Positions 1 through 8,984 are shown, numbered from the stretch's first letter. The stretch: 64,000 nucleotides of DNA from an uncultured Ectothiorhodospiraceae bacterium (GCA_947259575.1 CAMYMU010000002.1:62001-126000), one strand, 5' to 3'. The notes: generated by a model from the sequence alone, not told the origin. A program made the numbers and translations.

Positions 1-2
1 GA

Positions 3-302
3 ACTGGGCCTGACTTAGCGCGAGTGGGTGGTCGTTATTCTGATGACTGGCATCGCGTACATCTGACTAACCCACGTCTGGTGGTGCCCGAATCGAATAT
101 GCCGGGTTTCCCCTGGTTGGAGGAAAACAAACTAACGGGTGAATCAACGCCAGATAAATTGAAGGCGATGAGAACACTTGGCGTACCTTATACCGACGAA
201 GATATTGCAGGTGCAACAGCAGCGGTAAAAGATAAAACCGAAATGGATGCCATCATTGCCTATCTTCAAGTTTTGGGCACCAGCATTAAGGCGGGGAGGT
301 AA
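3..302 (+). CDS. ccoO: Cytochrome c oxidase cbb3-type subunit II (CcoO), 3' part
   Basis: This is the C-terminal end of the monohaem cytochrome c subunit of the cbb3 oxidase, which passes electrons from CcoP to the catalytic subunit CcoN in the inner membrane. The frame is open from the window edge and reads [17 protein letters not shown], then [13 protein letters not shown], both typical of CcoO downstream of its CxxCH haem site; the Met in MPGFPWL is the expected axial-ligand region. The CxxCH itself lies upstream of the window. It ends 3 bases before ccoQ, so it is in the same operon. Identification is firm from motifs and from the ccoQ-ccoP neighbours. Confidence 0.93.
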   Translation, partial: TGPDLARVGGRYSDDWHRVHLTNPRLVVPESNMPGFPWLEENKLTGESTPDKLKAMRTLGVPYTDEDIAGATAAVKDKTEMDAIIAYLQVLGTSIKAGR

Positions 303-305
303 GCA

Positions 306-497
306 ATGGATATTATTGATATACGTTCATGGTTTACGGTGGTCATGATCATCACCTTCGTCTCTATTGTGGTGTGGTCATGGAGTAAAAAGCGCAACAA
401 AGACTTTAATGAGGCAGCAAACATGCCATTGAATGAGCCAGAAACACCCCGCCCGGTAGCAAAAAACCTGGGAGATAATAATGGAGGTGAAAAATGA
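306..497 (+). CDS. ccoQ: cbb3 oxidase small subunit CcoQ (FixQ family)
   Basis: A 63-residue single-span membrane protein that stabilises the cbb3 oxidase complex. The N-terminal hydrophobic helix (about residues 9-26, WFTVVMIITFVSIVVWSW) is followed by a basic KKRNKDF segment and a polar tail, the standard CcoQ/FixQ layout. Position between ccoO and ccoP is diagnostic. The stop codon overlaps the ccoP start by four bases (ATGA), indicating translational coupling. Confidence 0.9.
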   Translation: MDIIDIRSWFTVVMIITFVSIVVWSWSKKRNKDFNEAANMPLNEPETPRPVAKNLGDNNGGEK

Positions 498-1387
498 GTG
501 GTAACTGGAGTCTCTATATAATTATTCTCACGGTAGTGAATATTCTTGGCTGTTTCTGGATCATTCGCTGGACTGCTAAGAAAAAAACGGCCGAAGAGGC
601 AAAACAGGGTGATACAACGGGACACACCTGGGATGGTGATTTGCAGGAATTCAATAATCCGCTACCACGTTGGTGGTTATGGTTGTTCTACATCACAATC
701 GTGTTTGCTGGTATTTACCTGGCCTTGTATCCAGGGCTTGGGGATTATGCAGGTAAGTGGGAATGGGATCAGGAGAGCCAATACAAACAGGAAATGGCGG
801 CAGCGGATAAAAAGTACGGTCCTTTGTATGCAGCTTATGCCGAGAAGCCAATCGAGCAGCTTGCAAAAGACAAAAAGGCAATGGCTTCCGGTCAACGCCT
901 GTTTCTTAATTATTGCGCAACCTGCCATGGCTCAGATGCAGGTGGTGCAATCGGTTTTCCAAATCTATCCGATAAAGACTGGCTTTATGGTGGTAGTGGT
1001 GATCAGATCAAGACCAGTATTCTTGATGGACGAGTGGGTGCAATGCCGGCCCTGGGTGCAGGTTTAACACCGGAGAGGCTTGATGCGATTACAGCCTATG
1101 TTTTAAAGCTGAGTGGTCGCGAGGCAGATGCAAAACAGGTAGAAGTGGGCAAAGCTGTTTATTCAGAGTTAGCTTGCTTCGCATGCCATGGCCAGGATGG
1201 AAAGGGTAATGCCACTAATGGATTTCCAAACCTGACAGACAATGTTTGGTTATATGGCGGAAGTCCAGGTCAAATTAAAGAAACATTGCAAAAAGGCCGT
1301 ATGGGTAATATGCCTGCACACCGTGAATTTCTTGGTGAACAAAAGGCTCACTTGTTAGCTGCTTATGTTTATAGTTTAAGTAATTAA
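494..1387 (+). CDS. ccoP: cbb3 oxidase dihaem cytochrome c subunit III (CcoP)
   Basis: A 297-residue membrane-anchored dihaem cytochrome that accepts electrons from soluble cytochromes for the cbb3 oxidase. Two N-terminal hydrophobic segments (about residues 6-26 and 58-78) flank the CcoP signature TWDGDLQEFNNPLPRWW. Two haem c sites are visible, CATCH at 141-145 and CFACH at 228-232, each followed by a similar PNL(S/T)D..WLYGGS repeat and a GxMPA methionine-ligand loop. Length is normal for the long, two-helix form of CcoP. Confidence 0.96.
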   Translation: MSGNWSLYIIILTVVNILGCFWIIRWTAKKKTAEEAKQGDTTGHTWDGDLQEFNNPLPRWWLWLFYITIVFAGIYLALYPGLGDYAGKWEWDQESQYKQEMAAADKKYGPLYAAYAEKPIEQLAKDKKAMASGQRLFLNYCATCHGSDAGGAIGFPNLSDKDWLYGGSGDQIKTSILDGRVGAMPALGAGLTPERLDAITAYVLKLSGREADAKQVEVGKAVYSELACFACHGQDGKGNATNGFPNLTDNVWLYGGSPGQIKETLQKGRMGNMPAHREFLGEQKAHLLAAYVYSLSN

Positions 1388-1429
1388 CAGCTGTTTGCGC
1401 TTGAACGATGGTGTAGTGAGTGATGTTTA

Positions 1430-2830
1430 ATGAGTAGTAAAGTGCAAGCAGCAGAGGAAGAAGAAAGCAGCGGTTTTTATGCCAAGCATAAGAAGGTTTA
1501 TCCTCGTGAGGTACACGGCCTGTTTGCCACCTTACGTGTGCTCGGTGTTCTGACGCTACTGGGTCTTTATTATGTCGTGCCCTGGCTGTCATGGGATGGG
1601 CACCAGGCTGTTTTGTTTGACCTACCCGCTCGTCGTTTCTATATATTTGGCTTAACCTTCTGGCCGCAAGACTTTTTCTATCTTGCGGTGCTGCTCATTA
1701 TTGCCGCCTTATCACTCTTTTATTTTACTGCACTGGCCGGGCGTCTTTGGTGTGGCTATGCCTGTCCTCAAACGGTATGGACAGAAGCCTTTCTGTGGAT
1801 GGAACGAAAAATAGAAGGTGATCGCAACAAGCAGATCAAGCTGGACAATTCTCCGCTTACTAAAGTTAAATTTTATCGTAAGGCGATTAAACACACTATC
1901 TGGATCGCATTTTCGCTGTGGACCGGTTTTACCTTTGTAGGCTATTTCACACCAATACTTTCTTTAGGCCAATCACTTGTTGCACTTGCTCTAGGTCCAT
2001 GGGAGTGGTTCTGGATTTTGTTTTATAGTTTTGCCACTTACGGTAACTCGGGCTGGATGCGCGAACAGGTTTGTATTTACATGTGTCCCTACGCACGTTT
2101 TCAGAGTGCGATGTTTGATAAAGACACATTAATCATTTCATACGATGATAAACGAGGCGAACCAAGAGGATCACGTAGTAAAAAAGTTGATCCGAAACAA
2201 AAAGGATTGGGCGCCTGTGTTGATTGCACCTTGTGTGTGCAAGTTTGCCCAACAGGTATCGATATTCGTGACGGTTTGCAATACCAGTGTATTGGTTGTG
2301 CGGCATGCGTAGATGTGTGCAATGAAGTGATGGACAAAATGGGGTATGAGCGTGACCTGGTAAAATACACAACACAAAATGCAATTGATGGTAACAAGTC
2401 GAGTATTCTGCGCCCTCGTATTATTATCTATACATTAATCTTGCTAGGAATTACTTCTGCACTTATATATAACATGGCAACCCGGATTCCACTTGAACTG
2501 GATATTATTCGTGATCGGAATGCTCTTTATCGTACAACCTCAATGGGGATGATCGAAAATATTTATACACTAAAGATCGCCAATATGGATACTGAAGTAC
2601 ATAGCTATGCGATCAGCATGAAAAGTGATTTTAATGCCAAACTTCTGATGCGTGATCAAGAACTCGTTATTCAGCCCGGCCAGTCAGCTACATTCAGTGC
2701 ACGTATAGAGGCAGATCCTGCTGATGTGAAAAAAATTAGTCAGGATGTACATTTCACATTAGTAGCAAAAGATGATGAAACACTGCGAGTTGAAGAGTCC
2801 GGTGTTTTTATTGGTTCGGGAGCACGCTAA
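1430..2830 (+). CDS. ccoG: cbb3 oxidase maturation protein CcoG (RdxA/FixG), polyferredoxin
   Basis: A 466-residue membrane iron-sulfur protein needed for cbb3 assembly; family members reduce Cu(II) for delivery to the oxidase. Seen here: several transmembrane helices in the first 200 residues including the membrane motif CGYACP (Cys108, Cys112), then two ferredoxin-type clusters, Cys263/266/269/273 and Cys287/290/293/297, then one more helix near 330-350 and a C-terminal Ig-like domain (FixG_C). This order matches the family exactly. It follows ccoP by 42 bases and probably shares its transcript. Confidence 0.95.
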   Translation: MSSKVQAAEEEESSGFYAKHKKVYPREVHGLFATLRVLGVLTLLGLYYVVPWLSWDGHQAVLFDLPARRFYIFGLTFWPQDFFYLAVLLIIAALSLFYFTALAGRLWCGYACPQTVWTEAFLWMERKIEGDRNKQIKLDNSPLTKVKFYRKAIKHTIWIAFSLWTGFTFVGYFTPILSLGQSLVALALGPWEWFWILFYSFATYGNSGWMREQVCIYMCPYARFQSAMFDKDTLIISYDDKRGEPRGSRSKKVDPKQKGLGACVDCTLCVQVCPTGIDIRDGLQYQCIGCAACVDVCNEVMDKMGYERDLVKYTTQNAIDGNKSSILRPRIIIYTLILLGITSALIYNMATRIPLELDIIRDRNALYRTTSMGMIENIYTLKIANMDTEVHSYAISMKSDFNAKLLMRDQELVIQPGQSATFSARIEADPADVKKISQDVHFTLVAKDDETLRVEESGVFIGSGAR

Positions 2831-2873
2831 GTAAAGGGCACTTATTAGTATGATGACATCAGAGGTAGATTAC

Positions 2874-3374
2874 ATGGCAGAGCAACCCATCCCAGCCTGG
2901 TACAAACAATTTTGGCCCTGGTTTTTAATGTCGTTCCCAGCTGCAGCGGTTATTGCAGGTATTACTACGGTTATTATCGCAACCAATAATCATGATCATG
3001 CTGTTGTTGACGATTATTATAAAAAAGGCTTAGCAATAAATCGTGTCATCAATCAACAAGAACTGGCAGCCTCGTTGGGTCTGTCGGGAAATGTTATCTA
3101 TGTCCCAGAAACCGGCGAAGTCAGCCTGAAGATAGATTCAGATCCTGGGCAAAGTTTACAAAGCCTTAGTCTTTCATTTGTTCACACCACGCGTGCAGAT
3201 TTAGATCGGCACGTTTTGTTGCATAAAGACAAACAAGGCTTATTCAAAACAAATATTAAAGACTTACAAGCAGGCCGTTGGAATTTAATACTGGAGCCTG
3301 CAGATAAACAATGGCGGCTGGATGCGCAAGTGACGTTACCGGCAACCAGCTGGGTGTTTACACCAAATGTATAA
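2874..3374 (+). CDS. ccoH: FixH/CcoH family cbb3 assembly protein
   Basis: A small single-span protein (166 residues from this start) of the FixH family, associated with cbb3 assembly together with CcoG. It shows the family signature: PAWYKQFWPWF, a hydrophobic helix, then VVDDYYKKGLAINR, followed by a beta-rich periplasmic domain. I chose the ATG at 2874 because AGAGGT lies six bases upstream; ATGs at 2850 and 2853 in the same frame would add eight residues (MMTSEVDY) and have only a distant AAGGG. Same transcript as ccoG. Confidence 0.87.
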   Translation: MAEQPIPAWYKQFWPWFLMSFPAAAVIAGITTVIIATNNHDHAVVDDYYKKGLAINRVINQQELAASLGLSGNVIYVPETGEVSLKIDSDPGQSLQSLSLSFVHTTRADLDRHVLLHKDKQGLFKTNIKDLQAGRWNLILEPADKQWRLDAQVTLPATSWVFTPNV

Positions 3375-3383
3375 TAAAGGGGT

Positions 3384-3650
3384 ATGCAGATGGATGAATC
3401 AAAACAGGAAGCGCCGACCATTCAAAAACTCATCGCCGTTTTATGGCCATCATTTTTAACTGCCGGCTTAGCAACGATTTTATTTTTTACAGCATTTGAT
3501 CCAGTCTTAATTGTTCAGGTCAGCGGCTATGGTGAAATCTCGAGGCTTGGAGGGTACACAATAGGGTTTTTTCTATTTTGGTTACTGACGGCCGGTTCCT
3601 GTACCTTGACCTGCTATTTTCAGCGGCCCTGTGACACTATCAAATCCTAA
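3384..3650 (+). CDS. Small membrane protein at the end of the cbb3 cluster, unknown function
   Basis: An 88-residue protein with two hydrophobic helices (about residues 19-41 and 56-76) ending in a Cys-containing RPCDTIKS tail. It starts nine bases after fixH and ends just before the convergent fnr. The place is where ccoI (copper ATPase) and ccoS usually stand, but it resembles neither: no P-type ATPase motifs, and it is longer and more hydrophobic than CcoS. A role in oxidase assembly is inferred only from position. Start could be the ATG at 3384 or the one at 3390. Confidence 0.68.
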   Translation: MQMDESKQEAPTIQKLIAVLWPSFLTAGLATILFFTAFDPVLIVQVSGYGEISRLGGYTIGFFLFWLLTAGSCTLTCYFQRPCDTIKS

Positions 3651-3684
3651 GGTTTTAAAGGGTGGTTAACGAAAAAGGTACGTT

Positions 3685-4410
3685 TTAGTCCATTCGTATT
3701 AAGTTGCTTAGCTTCTCTTGATCTAAAATGCGAATATGTTTGCGCTCAACTTCAAGGATACCTAGTTCCTGGAAGTGAGAGAATAATCGGCTGACTGTTT
3801 CGACCGCAAGCCCCAACATGTTGGCGATGTCATTGCGTGACATACTTAAGTTAAATTCATTCGGTGAAAATCCGCGTTCCTCAAAACGTAATGATAGTGT
3901 ATGTACCATGCTAGCGAGCCTTGCCTCTGCGGGCATTTTGCTACACATAGCAACTTTGTGGTGCTCGTCCTGAATTTCCTTGCTCATAATTTCAATCAAG
4001 TGGTGAGATAGGCCAGGAATTTCGTGGCCAAGTGCCTCCAGTTGATCGAAAGGAATTTCGCATACGCTACATGTTTCCAGGGCCTTGGCCGAATTTTTGT
4101 ACTTATGTCCGTTAATGCCGTTGAGTCCAACCAGGTCACCGGGCATCTTGAAACCGATGACATGCTCCTCACCTTCTTCATTGATGATATAGGACTTCAT
4201 CGAACCGCTGCGGATGGCGTAAATCGAGGTAAACTCTTCGCCAGAGGTATACAGGTGCTCGCCCTTTTTGAGTGGGCGTCGTCGTTTAATAATGCCATCC
4301 AGGGCGTCAATATCACCCCGTTGCAGGCCCATTGGCAGGCACAGGCTATATATTCCACACTGTTGGCAGACGCTTTGGACACTGGCTAGATTAACGACTT
4401 GATTACCCAT
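3685..4410 (-). CDS. fnr: FNR-type oxygen-sensing transcription regulator
   Basis: A 241-residue CRP/FNR-family regulator that senses oxygen through a [4Fe-4S] cluster and activates anaerobic genes. Four cysteines match E. coli FNR: Cys15-x2-Cys18-x5-Cys24 near the N terminus and Cys117 in SVCEIPF (the Cys122 equivalent). A cyclic-nucleotide-like beta-barrel follows, then the helix-turn-helix with the recognition sequence AVETVSRLFSHFQ, whose E..SR matches the residues that read TTGAT half-sites. It is convergent with the cbb3 genes, a usual neighbourhood. An FNR-like box is present upstream of hemN in this window. Confidence 0.95.
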   Translation of the reverse strand: MGNQVVNLASVQSVCQQCGIYSLCLPMGLQRGDIDALDGIIKRRRPLKKGEHLYTSGEEFTSIYAIRSGSMKSYIINEEGEEHVIGFKMPGDLVGLNGINGHKYKNSAKALETCSVCEIPFDQLEALGHEIPGLSHHLIEIMSKEIQDEHHKVAMCSKMPAEARLASMVHTLSLRFEERGFSPNEFNLSMSRNDIANMLGLAVETVSRLFSHFQELGILEVERKHIRILDQEKLSNLIRMD

Positions 4411-4593
4411 AAACTGACCGCTCTGTTGACTGGATTAACTGAGCACAACACTCGACTTAGGCTGTGTATAATTAAACATAATGTGGTTTTTGACGAGTGT
4501 CCAGTAGAAGATCGTTGATATAAATGGGTTATGTGATTAAGAATGTTGTAAAATTACAAGAACCTTAAGAAAAATAGAGAGTTAGGAGATAAT

Positions 4594-5187
4594 ATGGCTG
4601 GGCGAAAGGCCACGGTAAAACGCGATACCCTTGAGACCAAAATAACGGTGACGGTAGATCTGGATGGTACGGGCAAAAGTGAGTTTGATACAGGGGTCCC
4701 TTTCCTGGAACACATGCTTGATCAGGTCGCAAGGCATGGCATGGTGGATTTGACCATTAAGGCCGAGGGTGACCTGCACATTGATGCTCACCACACAGTT
4801 GAGGATGTGGGTATTGTGATTGGCCAGGCATTTGCCAAGGCACTTGGTGATAAAAAAGGCATTCGTCGCTATGGCCATGCCTATGTACCGTTGGACGAGG
4901 CGTTATCAAGAGTTGTTATTGATTTTTCAGGTCGACCTGGCATGGAATATCAGGCTGATTATCCTCGCGGTCGCATCGGTGATTTTGATGTCGATTTGAT
5001 CCATGAGTTTTTCCAGGGCTTTATTAATCATGCCCTGGCAACACTTCACATCGATTGTCTGCGTGGCAAGAATGCTCACCACATTGCGGAAACGATATTC
5101 AAGGCATTCGGTCGAGCTGTTCGAATGGCGATTGAGGATGATCCTCGGATGGCAGGTATAACGCCGTCTACAAAAGGCAGTCTTTAA
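4594..5187 (+). CDS. hisB: Imidazoleglycerol-phosphate dehydratase
   Basis: Dehydrates imidazole-glycerol phosphate to imidazole-acetol phosphate in histidine synthesis (cytoplasm). The 197-residue protein is the monofunctional form, lacking the N-terminal phosphatase fused in E. coli. Metal-binding histidine motifs are visible: [24 protein letters not shown] and [29 protein letters not shown] supplies a good ribosome binding site. First gene of a compact hisBHAFI-x-E run. A TATAAT at 4467-4472 could be the -10 of its promoter, but no good -35 accompanies it. Confidence 0.97.
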   Translation: MAGRKATVKRDTLETKITVTVDLDGTGKSEFDTGVPFLEHMLDQVARHGMVDLTIKAEGDLHIDAHHTVEDVGIVIGQAFAKALGDKKGIRRYGHAYVPLDEALSRVVIDFSGRPGMEYQADYPRGRIGDFDVDLIHEFFQGFINHALATLHIDCLRGKNAHHIAETIFKAFGRAVRMAIEDDPRMAGITPSTKGSL

Positions 5188-5219
5188 ATAATACTAACCA
5201 AAATCCAGTTTAGATTGAT

Positions 5220-5870
5220 ATGACAAGCGTTGCGGTGATTGACTATGGAATGGGGAATTTACATTCCGTTGCCAAGGCATTAGAAAAGGTTGGTCAGGGT
5301 ACTGAGATTATTGTTACCCACGATCACAAAAAGATTGAACAGGCCGACCGGGTTGTGCTGCCTGGCGTGGGTGCGATTCGTGATTGCATGCATGAAATAA
5401 AACGTTTGGGTATCGATCAGGTTGTTGCTGATGTGGTTGAACAGGGAAAGCCCCTGTTAGGTGTGTGCGTTGGTATGCAGGCACTGATGACATTCAGTGA
5501 TGAGAACAACGGTGTCGATTGTCTTAAAATCTTACCAGGCCATGTTGCTTATTTTGGTGATGACTTGCATGATCCGGAGACCAATGAGCGTTTGAAGATT
5601 CCGCATATGGGATGGAATCAGGTGCATCAAACCTATGATCACCCTCTGTGGCACGATATCGATCAAGATGAGCGATTTTACTTTGTACATAGCTATTTTG
5701 TTGAACCGGTTGAGATTGGCATGATTGCAGGTTCTTCAAACTATGGCATTTCGTTTACTGCGGCTGTAGCAAAAGACAATGTTTTTGCAACCCAATTCCA
5801 CCCGGAAAAAAGTCAGCATGTTGGGTTACAACTGTATAAAAATTTCCTCAACTGGAATGGTCGCGTTTAA
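5220..5870 (+). CDS. hisH: Imidazole glycerol phosphate synthase, glutaminase subunit
   Basis: Class I glutamine amidotransferase that feeds ammonia to HisF. The catalytic triad is visible: nucleophile Cys83 in LLGVCVGMQ, with His194 and Glu196 in TQFHPEKS. The N terminus [12 protein letters not shown] is the family signature. 216 residues, normal length. It lies 32 bases after hisB and forms a heterodimer with the product of hisF two genes downstream. Confidence 0.97.
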   Translation: MTSVAVIDYGMGNLHSVAKALEKVGQGTEIIVTHDHKKIEQADRVVLPGVGAIRDCMHEIKRLGIDQVVADVVEQGKPLLGVCVGMQALMTFSDENNGVDCLKILPGHVAYFGDDLHDPETNERLKIPHMGWNQVHQTYDHPLWHDIDQDERFYFVHSYFVEPVEIGMIAGSSNYGISFTAAVAKDNVFATQFHPEKSQHVGLQLYKNFLNWNGRV

Positions 5871-5909
5871 TAACTAGACTTAACTAAACACTTTTAGCAA
5901 AAAAATATC

Positions 5910-6650
5910 ATGTTAATTATCCCAGCAATTGATCTTAAAGATGGTAAGTGCGTTCGCCTTCGTCAGGGCGACATGGACCAGGAAACAATATTTTCTGATG
6001 ATCCCGTCGCGATGGCAGGCAAGTGGGTTGACGCAGGTGCGCGACGCATTCATTTAGTTGACCTGAATGGTGCTTTTGCCGGTGAGCCAAAAAATGCCGG
6101 CGTGGTAGAGGCTATCTGTAAAGCCTATCCAGATATTCCGGTGCAGGTTGGTGGTGGTATCCGTGATGAAGATACGATTCAGACATATCTGAATGCAGGT
6201 GTGCAGTATGTGATTATCGGCACCAAGGCGGTAACTGCTCCCCATTTTGTTAATGATATTTGTCTCGAGTTTCCGGGCCATATTATTGTGGGGCTTGATG
6301 CCAAAGATGGCAAAGTCGCTGTCGATGGTTGGTCAAAACTTTCCAAGCATGACGTGTTTGATATGGCCAAGCACTTTGAACAGGATGGCGTTGAGGCTAT
6401 TGTGTATACCGATATTAGCCGCGACGGCATGATGAATGGCGTCAATGTCGAATCAACCATGAAATTGGCTCAGCACGTGAAAATTCCCGTTATCGCATCG
6501 GGCGGTATTACCAGTATCGATGATATACGGGCGCTCAGTGAAGTCGCGAGTGAAGGTATCAGCGGTGCCATTACCGGTCGTGCGATTTATGAGGGTACGC
6601 TGGATTTCGCTGAAGCTCAGAAGCTGGCCGATGAACTCGCTAAAGATTAG
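5910..6650 (+). CDS. hisA: ProFAR isomerase (phosphoribosylformimino-AICAR-P isomerase)
   Basis: TIM-barrel isomerase of the histidine pathway (246 residues). Asp8 in [14 protein letters not shown] and the second catalytic Asp in [17 protein letters not shown] are present, and the phosphate-binding loops QVGGGIRD and ASGGI are intact, as is the late-barrel [11 protein letters not shown]. Paralogue of HisF, which follows. Start is ATG at 5910; the upstream ribosome site is weak. Confidence 0.97.
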   Translation: MLIIPAIDLKDGKCVRLRQGDMDQETIFSDDPVAMAGKWVDAGARRIHLVDLNGAFAGEPKNAGVVEAICKAYPDIPVQVGGGIRDEDTIQTYLNAGVQYVIIGTKAVTAPHFVNDICLEFPGHIIVGLDAKDGKVAVDGWSKLSKHDVFDMAKHFEQDGVEAIVYTDISRDGMMNGVNVESTMKLAQHVKIPVIASGGITSIDDIRALSEVASEGISGAITGRAIYEGTLDFAEAQKLADELAKD

Positions 6651-6676
6651 TGGGCAAAATTCATGAGACCAATAAG

Positions 6677-7450
6677 ATGAGTTTGGCAAAAAGAATTATT
6701 CCCTGTCTTGATGTAGATAACGGCCGTGTTGTCAAAGGCGTGCAGTTTGTCGACATCCGTGATGCCGGTGACCCAGTCGAAATTGCACGTCGCTATGATG
6801 AGCAAGGCGCCGATGAGATTACTTTTCTTGATATAACCGCATCTTCCGATGACCGTGAAACCATGGTGCATGTGGTTGAAGAAGTAGCCGGTCAGGTTTT
6901 TATTCCACTGACAGTGGGTGGAGGCATCCGCAAGGTCGAAGATATCAGGCGTATGTTAAATGCCGGTGCCGACAAGGTCGCGATTAATACCGCCGCTGTA
7001 TTTAATCCTGAGTTTGTAAAAGAGGCGGCAGAAAAATTTGGTTCACAATGTATTGTCGTTGCGATAGATGCCAAGAAAGTCAGTGCAGAAGGCGAACCCA
7101 ACAAGTGGGAAATCTTTACACATGGTGGCCGTAAGCCCACGGGTATTGACGCGATTGAGTGGGCGAAAAAAATGGTGGACTATGGTGCGGGAGAAATACT
7201 GTTAACAAGTATGGATCGTGATGGCACCAAAATAGGTTTTGATCTCGAATTAAATGCGGCGATTTCCGAGGCAGTAAATGTTCCCGTGATCGCCTCCGGC
7301 GGCGTTGGTAACCTCGATCACCTGGTCGAAGGGGTTAAGCAAGGTAAGGCGGACGCAGTACTGGCTGCGAGTATTTTTCACTTTGGTGAATACACTGTCG
7401 AAGAAGCCAAGCAACGAATGCAGGATGCTGGCATTGAGGTCCGTCTTTAG
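6677..7450 (+). CDS. hisF: Imidazole glycerol phosphate synthase, cyclase subunit
   Basis: TIM-barrel synthase that combines PRFAR with HisH-derived ammonia to give IGP and AICAR. 257 residues from the ATG at 6677, which gives the usual N terminus [21 protein letters not shown] with the catalytic Asp12; a GTG at 6650 overlapping the hisA stop would add nine atypical residues and is less likely. VAIDAKK and the second catalytic Asp in [12 protein letters not shown] are present. Tightly packed with hisA. Confidence 0.97.
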   Translation: MSLAKRIIPCLDVDNGRVVKGVQFVDIRDAGDPVEIARRYDEQGADEITFLDITASSDDRETMVHVVEEVAGQVFIPLTVGGGIRKVEDIRRMLNAGADKVAINTAAVFNPEFVKEAAEKFGSQCIVVAIDAKKVSAEGEPNKWEIFTHGGRKPTGIDAIEWAKKMVDYGAGEILLTSMDRDGTKIGFDLELNAAISEAVNVPVIASGGVGNLDHLVEGVKQGKADAVLAASIFHFGEYTVEEAKQRMQDAGIEVRL

Positions 7451-7466
7451 TCATGAGTAACCTAAG

Positions 7467-7853
7467 TTGAGCACACACTGGCTAGACGAAATTAAATGGA
7501 CCGAGGACGGACTGGTGCCGGCCATTGCCCAGGAAACAGGAACAGGTAAAGTACTGATGATGGCCTGGATGAATCGTGAGGCGCTTGAATTAACTGTTAA
7601 AGAAGGTCGTGCTATTTATTGGTCACGCTCGCGCAACAAACTATGGCGTAAAGGTGAAGAGTCGGGGCACGTGCAAACACTCAAGGACATTCGTCTTGAC
7701 TGCGATAACGATGTTATCTTGTTAGAGGTCGAGCAACTAGGCGGCATCGCCTGTCATACTGGTCGCCATAATTGCTTTTTCAAACAGCTGAAAAATGATG
7801 AGTGGGTTGAGGTTGATGCGGTAATCAAAAACCCCGATGAGATTTATAAATAA
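7467..7853 (+). CDS. hisI: Phosphoribosyl-AMP cyclohydrolase
   Basis: Opens the adenine ring of PR-AMP in histidine synthesis; Zn/Mg enzyme, 128 residues. Visible motifs: [36 protein letters not shown], the DCDND metal site and HTGRHNCFF. The start is unusual: the only initiator in frame after the stop at 7458-7460 that keeps the conserved N terminus [10 protein letters not shown] is TTG at 7467; the first in-frame ATG lies inside the conserved core. Separate from hisE, as in many gammaproteobacteria. Confidence 0.94.
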   Translation: MSTHWLDEIKWTEDGLVPAIAQETGTGKVLMMAWMNREALELTVKEGRAIYWSRSRNKLWRKGEESGHVQTLKDIRLDCDNDVILLEVEQLGGIACHTGRHNCFFKQLKNDEWVEVDAVIKNPDEIYK

Positions 7854-8015
7854 ATGTTGAGACTCATCCCAATCCTGCTTTTTATACTTTGGCCTTTTAT
7901 TCACGTTTTGTTTTCTTCACGTGTCGAGGGTGATGCAAAATACGGTTGGGCGATCCTGACCCTTTTGTTCTCCTGGTTTGCCTACCCATTCTTTTTGATT
8001 AAGACGAAAAAGTAA
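7854..8015 (+). CDS. Small two-helix membrane protein inside the his operon, unknown
   Basis: A 53-residue open frame whose ATG follows the hisI stop directly (TAAATG) and ends 46 bases before hisE. It begins MLRLIPILLFILWPFIHVLF, then a short polar loop SSRVEGDAKYGW, then a second hydrophobic helix AILTLLFSWFAYPFFL and a basic KTKK tail, suggesting a two-helix hairpin in the inner membrane. The abutting start, sensible topology and same-strand position argue that it is real. I recognise no family. Its conservation would decide. Confidence 0.62.
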   Translation: MLRLIPILLFILWPFIHVLFSSRVEGDAKYGWAILTLLFSWFAYPFFLIKTKK

Positions 8016-8061
8016 CTTTAGTGTTCTTAGCCGGCAGTGACTCATATACAATGGATTCAAT

Positions 8062-8379
8062 ATGAATGACGTCCTTCAACAACTTGCCAGGGTTTTAGAG
8101 GAACGCAAAGGTGCGGACCCGGACAGCTCCTATGTGGCAAAACTTTATGATAAAGGCTTAGACGCCATTCTTAAGAAAGTTGGCGAAGAGGCCACTGAGA
8201 CCGTGATGGCGGCCAAAGACGGCAATAAAGAACAGATCGTGTATGAAACCGCAGACCTGTGGTTCCACACCCTGGTAATGCTGGCCCAGCAGGGTCTGGG
8301 TCCCGATGAGGTCCTGGCCGAGCTTGGACGTCGATTTGGACTATCTGGACTCGAAGAAAAGGCAAATCGTGACAAATAG
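8062..8379 (+). CDS. hisE: Phosphoribosyl-ATP pyrophosphatase
   Basis: Converts PR-ATP to PR-AMP, the second step of histidine synthesis. 105 residues of the MazG-like all-alpha fold. The EExxE-type metal motif is [16 protein letters not shown], followed by [13 protein letters not shown], both diagnostic. Last gene of the his run; hisE followed by tatABC is a common gammaproteobacterial arrangement, though here about 360 non-coding bases separate them. Confidence 0.95.
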   Translation: MNDVLQQLARVLEERKGADPDSSYVAKLYDKGLDAILKKVGEEATETVMAAKDGNKEQIVYETADLWFHTLVMLAQQGLGPDEVLAELGRRFGLSGLEEKANRDK

Positions 8380-8738
8380 CTGCACTTTCCCTACGATTTT
8401 ACCTAAAATCGTGACATTTAACCGAAAATTCGATCAATTTCACATTACAAGCTTAAGATCTGACTACACTTTGGTGTAGAATAGGTCTTATTGGGGTTTG
8501 CCCCCAATTCAAGGTCGATGAGACGGTGATTCCAGAGAGTCCTGCCCTGGTTATAATAGGTCTGCAGTGAACTCCCACCCAAGGGCGGCGGTATACAAGT
8601 TAGTTAGCCTATTTAGTATATCCAAGGAGCACATCGCCAATTTGGTTAAGTAGATTCTGCAGATGTGCGGTCTCAACTTATTAGACTAATTGGGCGTCAT
8701 TGTTCTGCCCGTAAGATTATATATTTAAGGAGTACGTT
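8380..8738 (+). ncRNA. Structured non-coding stretch between hisE and tatA; candidate leader or small RNA
   Basis: No gene is seen in these 359 bases, but they are full of pairing arms: ACGATTTT/AAAATCGT at 8393-8400 and 8405-8412 (possible hisE end structure, no U tract); CTACAC/GTGTAG at 8464-8479; ATTGGGG/CCCCAAT at 8490-8508; and a nested long-range pair, TGAGAC 8519-8524 with GTCTCA 8670-8675, enclosing TCTGCAG 8561-8567 with CTGCAGA 8657-8663. TAGAAT near 8477 could be a -10. This could be a tat leader or an independent RNA of about 160-200 nt. I could not match it to 6S, SRP or RNase P RNA by eye. Confidence 0.35.
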
Positions 8739-8984
8739 ATGGGTTTTAGTGGAATCGGATTACCGTCATTAATTCTTATTCTGGTTATTGTCATTCTTTT
8801 GTTCGGCACCAAACGCCTGCGTAGTATGGGTTCCGATCTTGGTTCAGCACTCAAAAACTTCAAGAAGTCAGTCAAAGACACTAAGGCTGACGAAGAGACT
8901 GAGTCAAGCGACAAGATTGAAGATCAGGCTGATAAGTCGGTCATTGAAGGCGAAGCGACCGAGAAAGATAAAGACAAAACTTAG
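8739..8984 (+). CDS. tatA: Sec-independent protein translocase subunit TatA
   Basis: Pore-forming component of the Tat system that exports folded, often cofactor-containing proteins. 81 residues: one N-terminal helix ([15 protein letters not shown]), the hinge [14 protein letters not shown] with the conserved Phe-Gly, an amphipathic helix, and an acidic tail. A good ribosome site (TTAAGGAGT) precedes the ATG. First gene of tatABC. Confidence 0.95.
   Translation: MGFSGIGLPSLILILVIVILLFGTKRLRSMGSDLGSALKNFKKSVKDTKADEETESSDKIEDQADKSVIEGEATEKDKDKT

Noticed and set aside
4024-4389. A 121-codon plus-strand frame opposite fnr
   Set aside because: Antisense shadow of a gene with all family motifs; no ribosome site or domain.
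4425-4445. TTGAC-TGGA-TTAAC as an FNR box for fnr autoregulation
   Set aside because: The second half matches ATCAA poorly, so I do not call it.
8541-8570. Perfect TATAAT at about 8552 as a tatA promoter
   Set aside because: The hexamer 17 bases upstream (ATTCCA) is not -35-like, and the TATAAT lies within the paired arms of the structured region.
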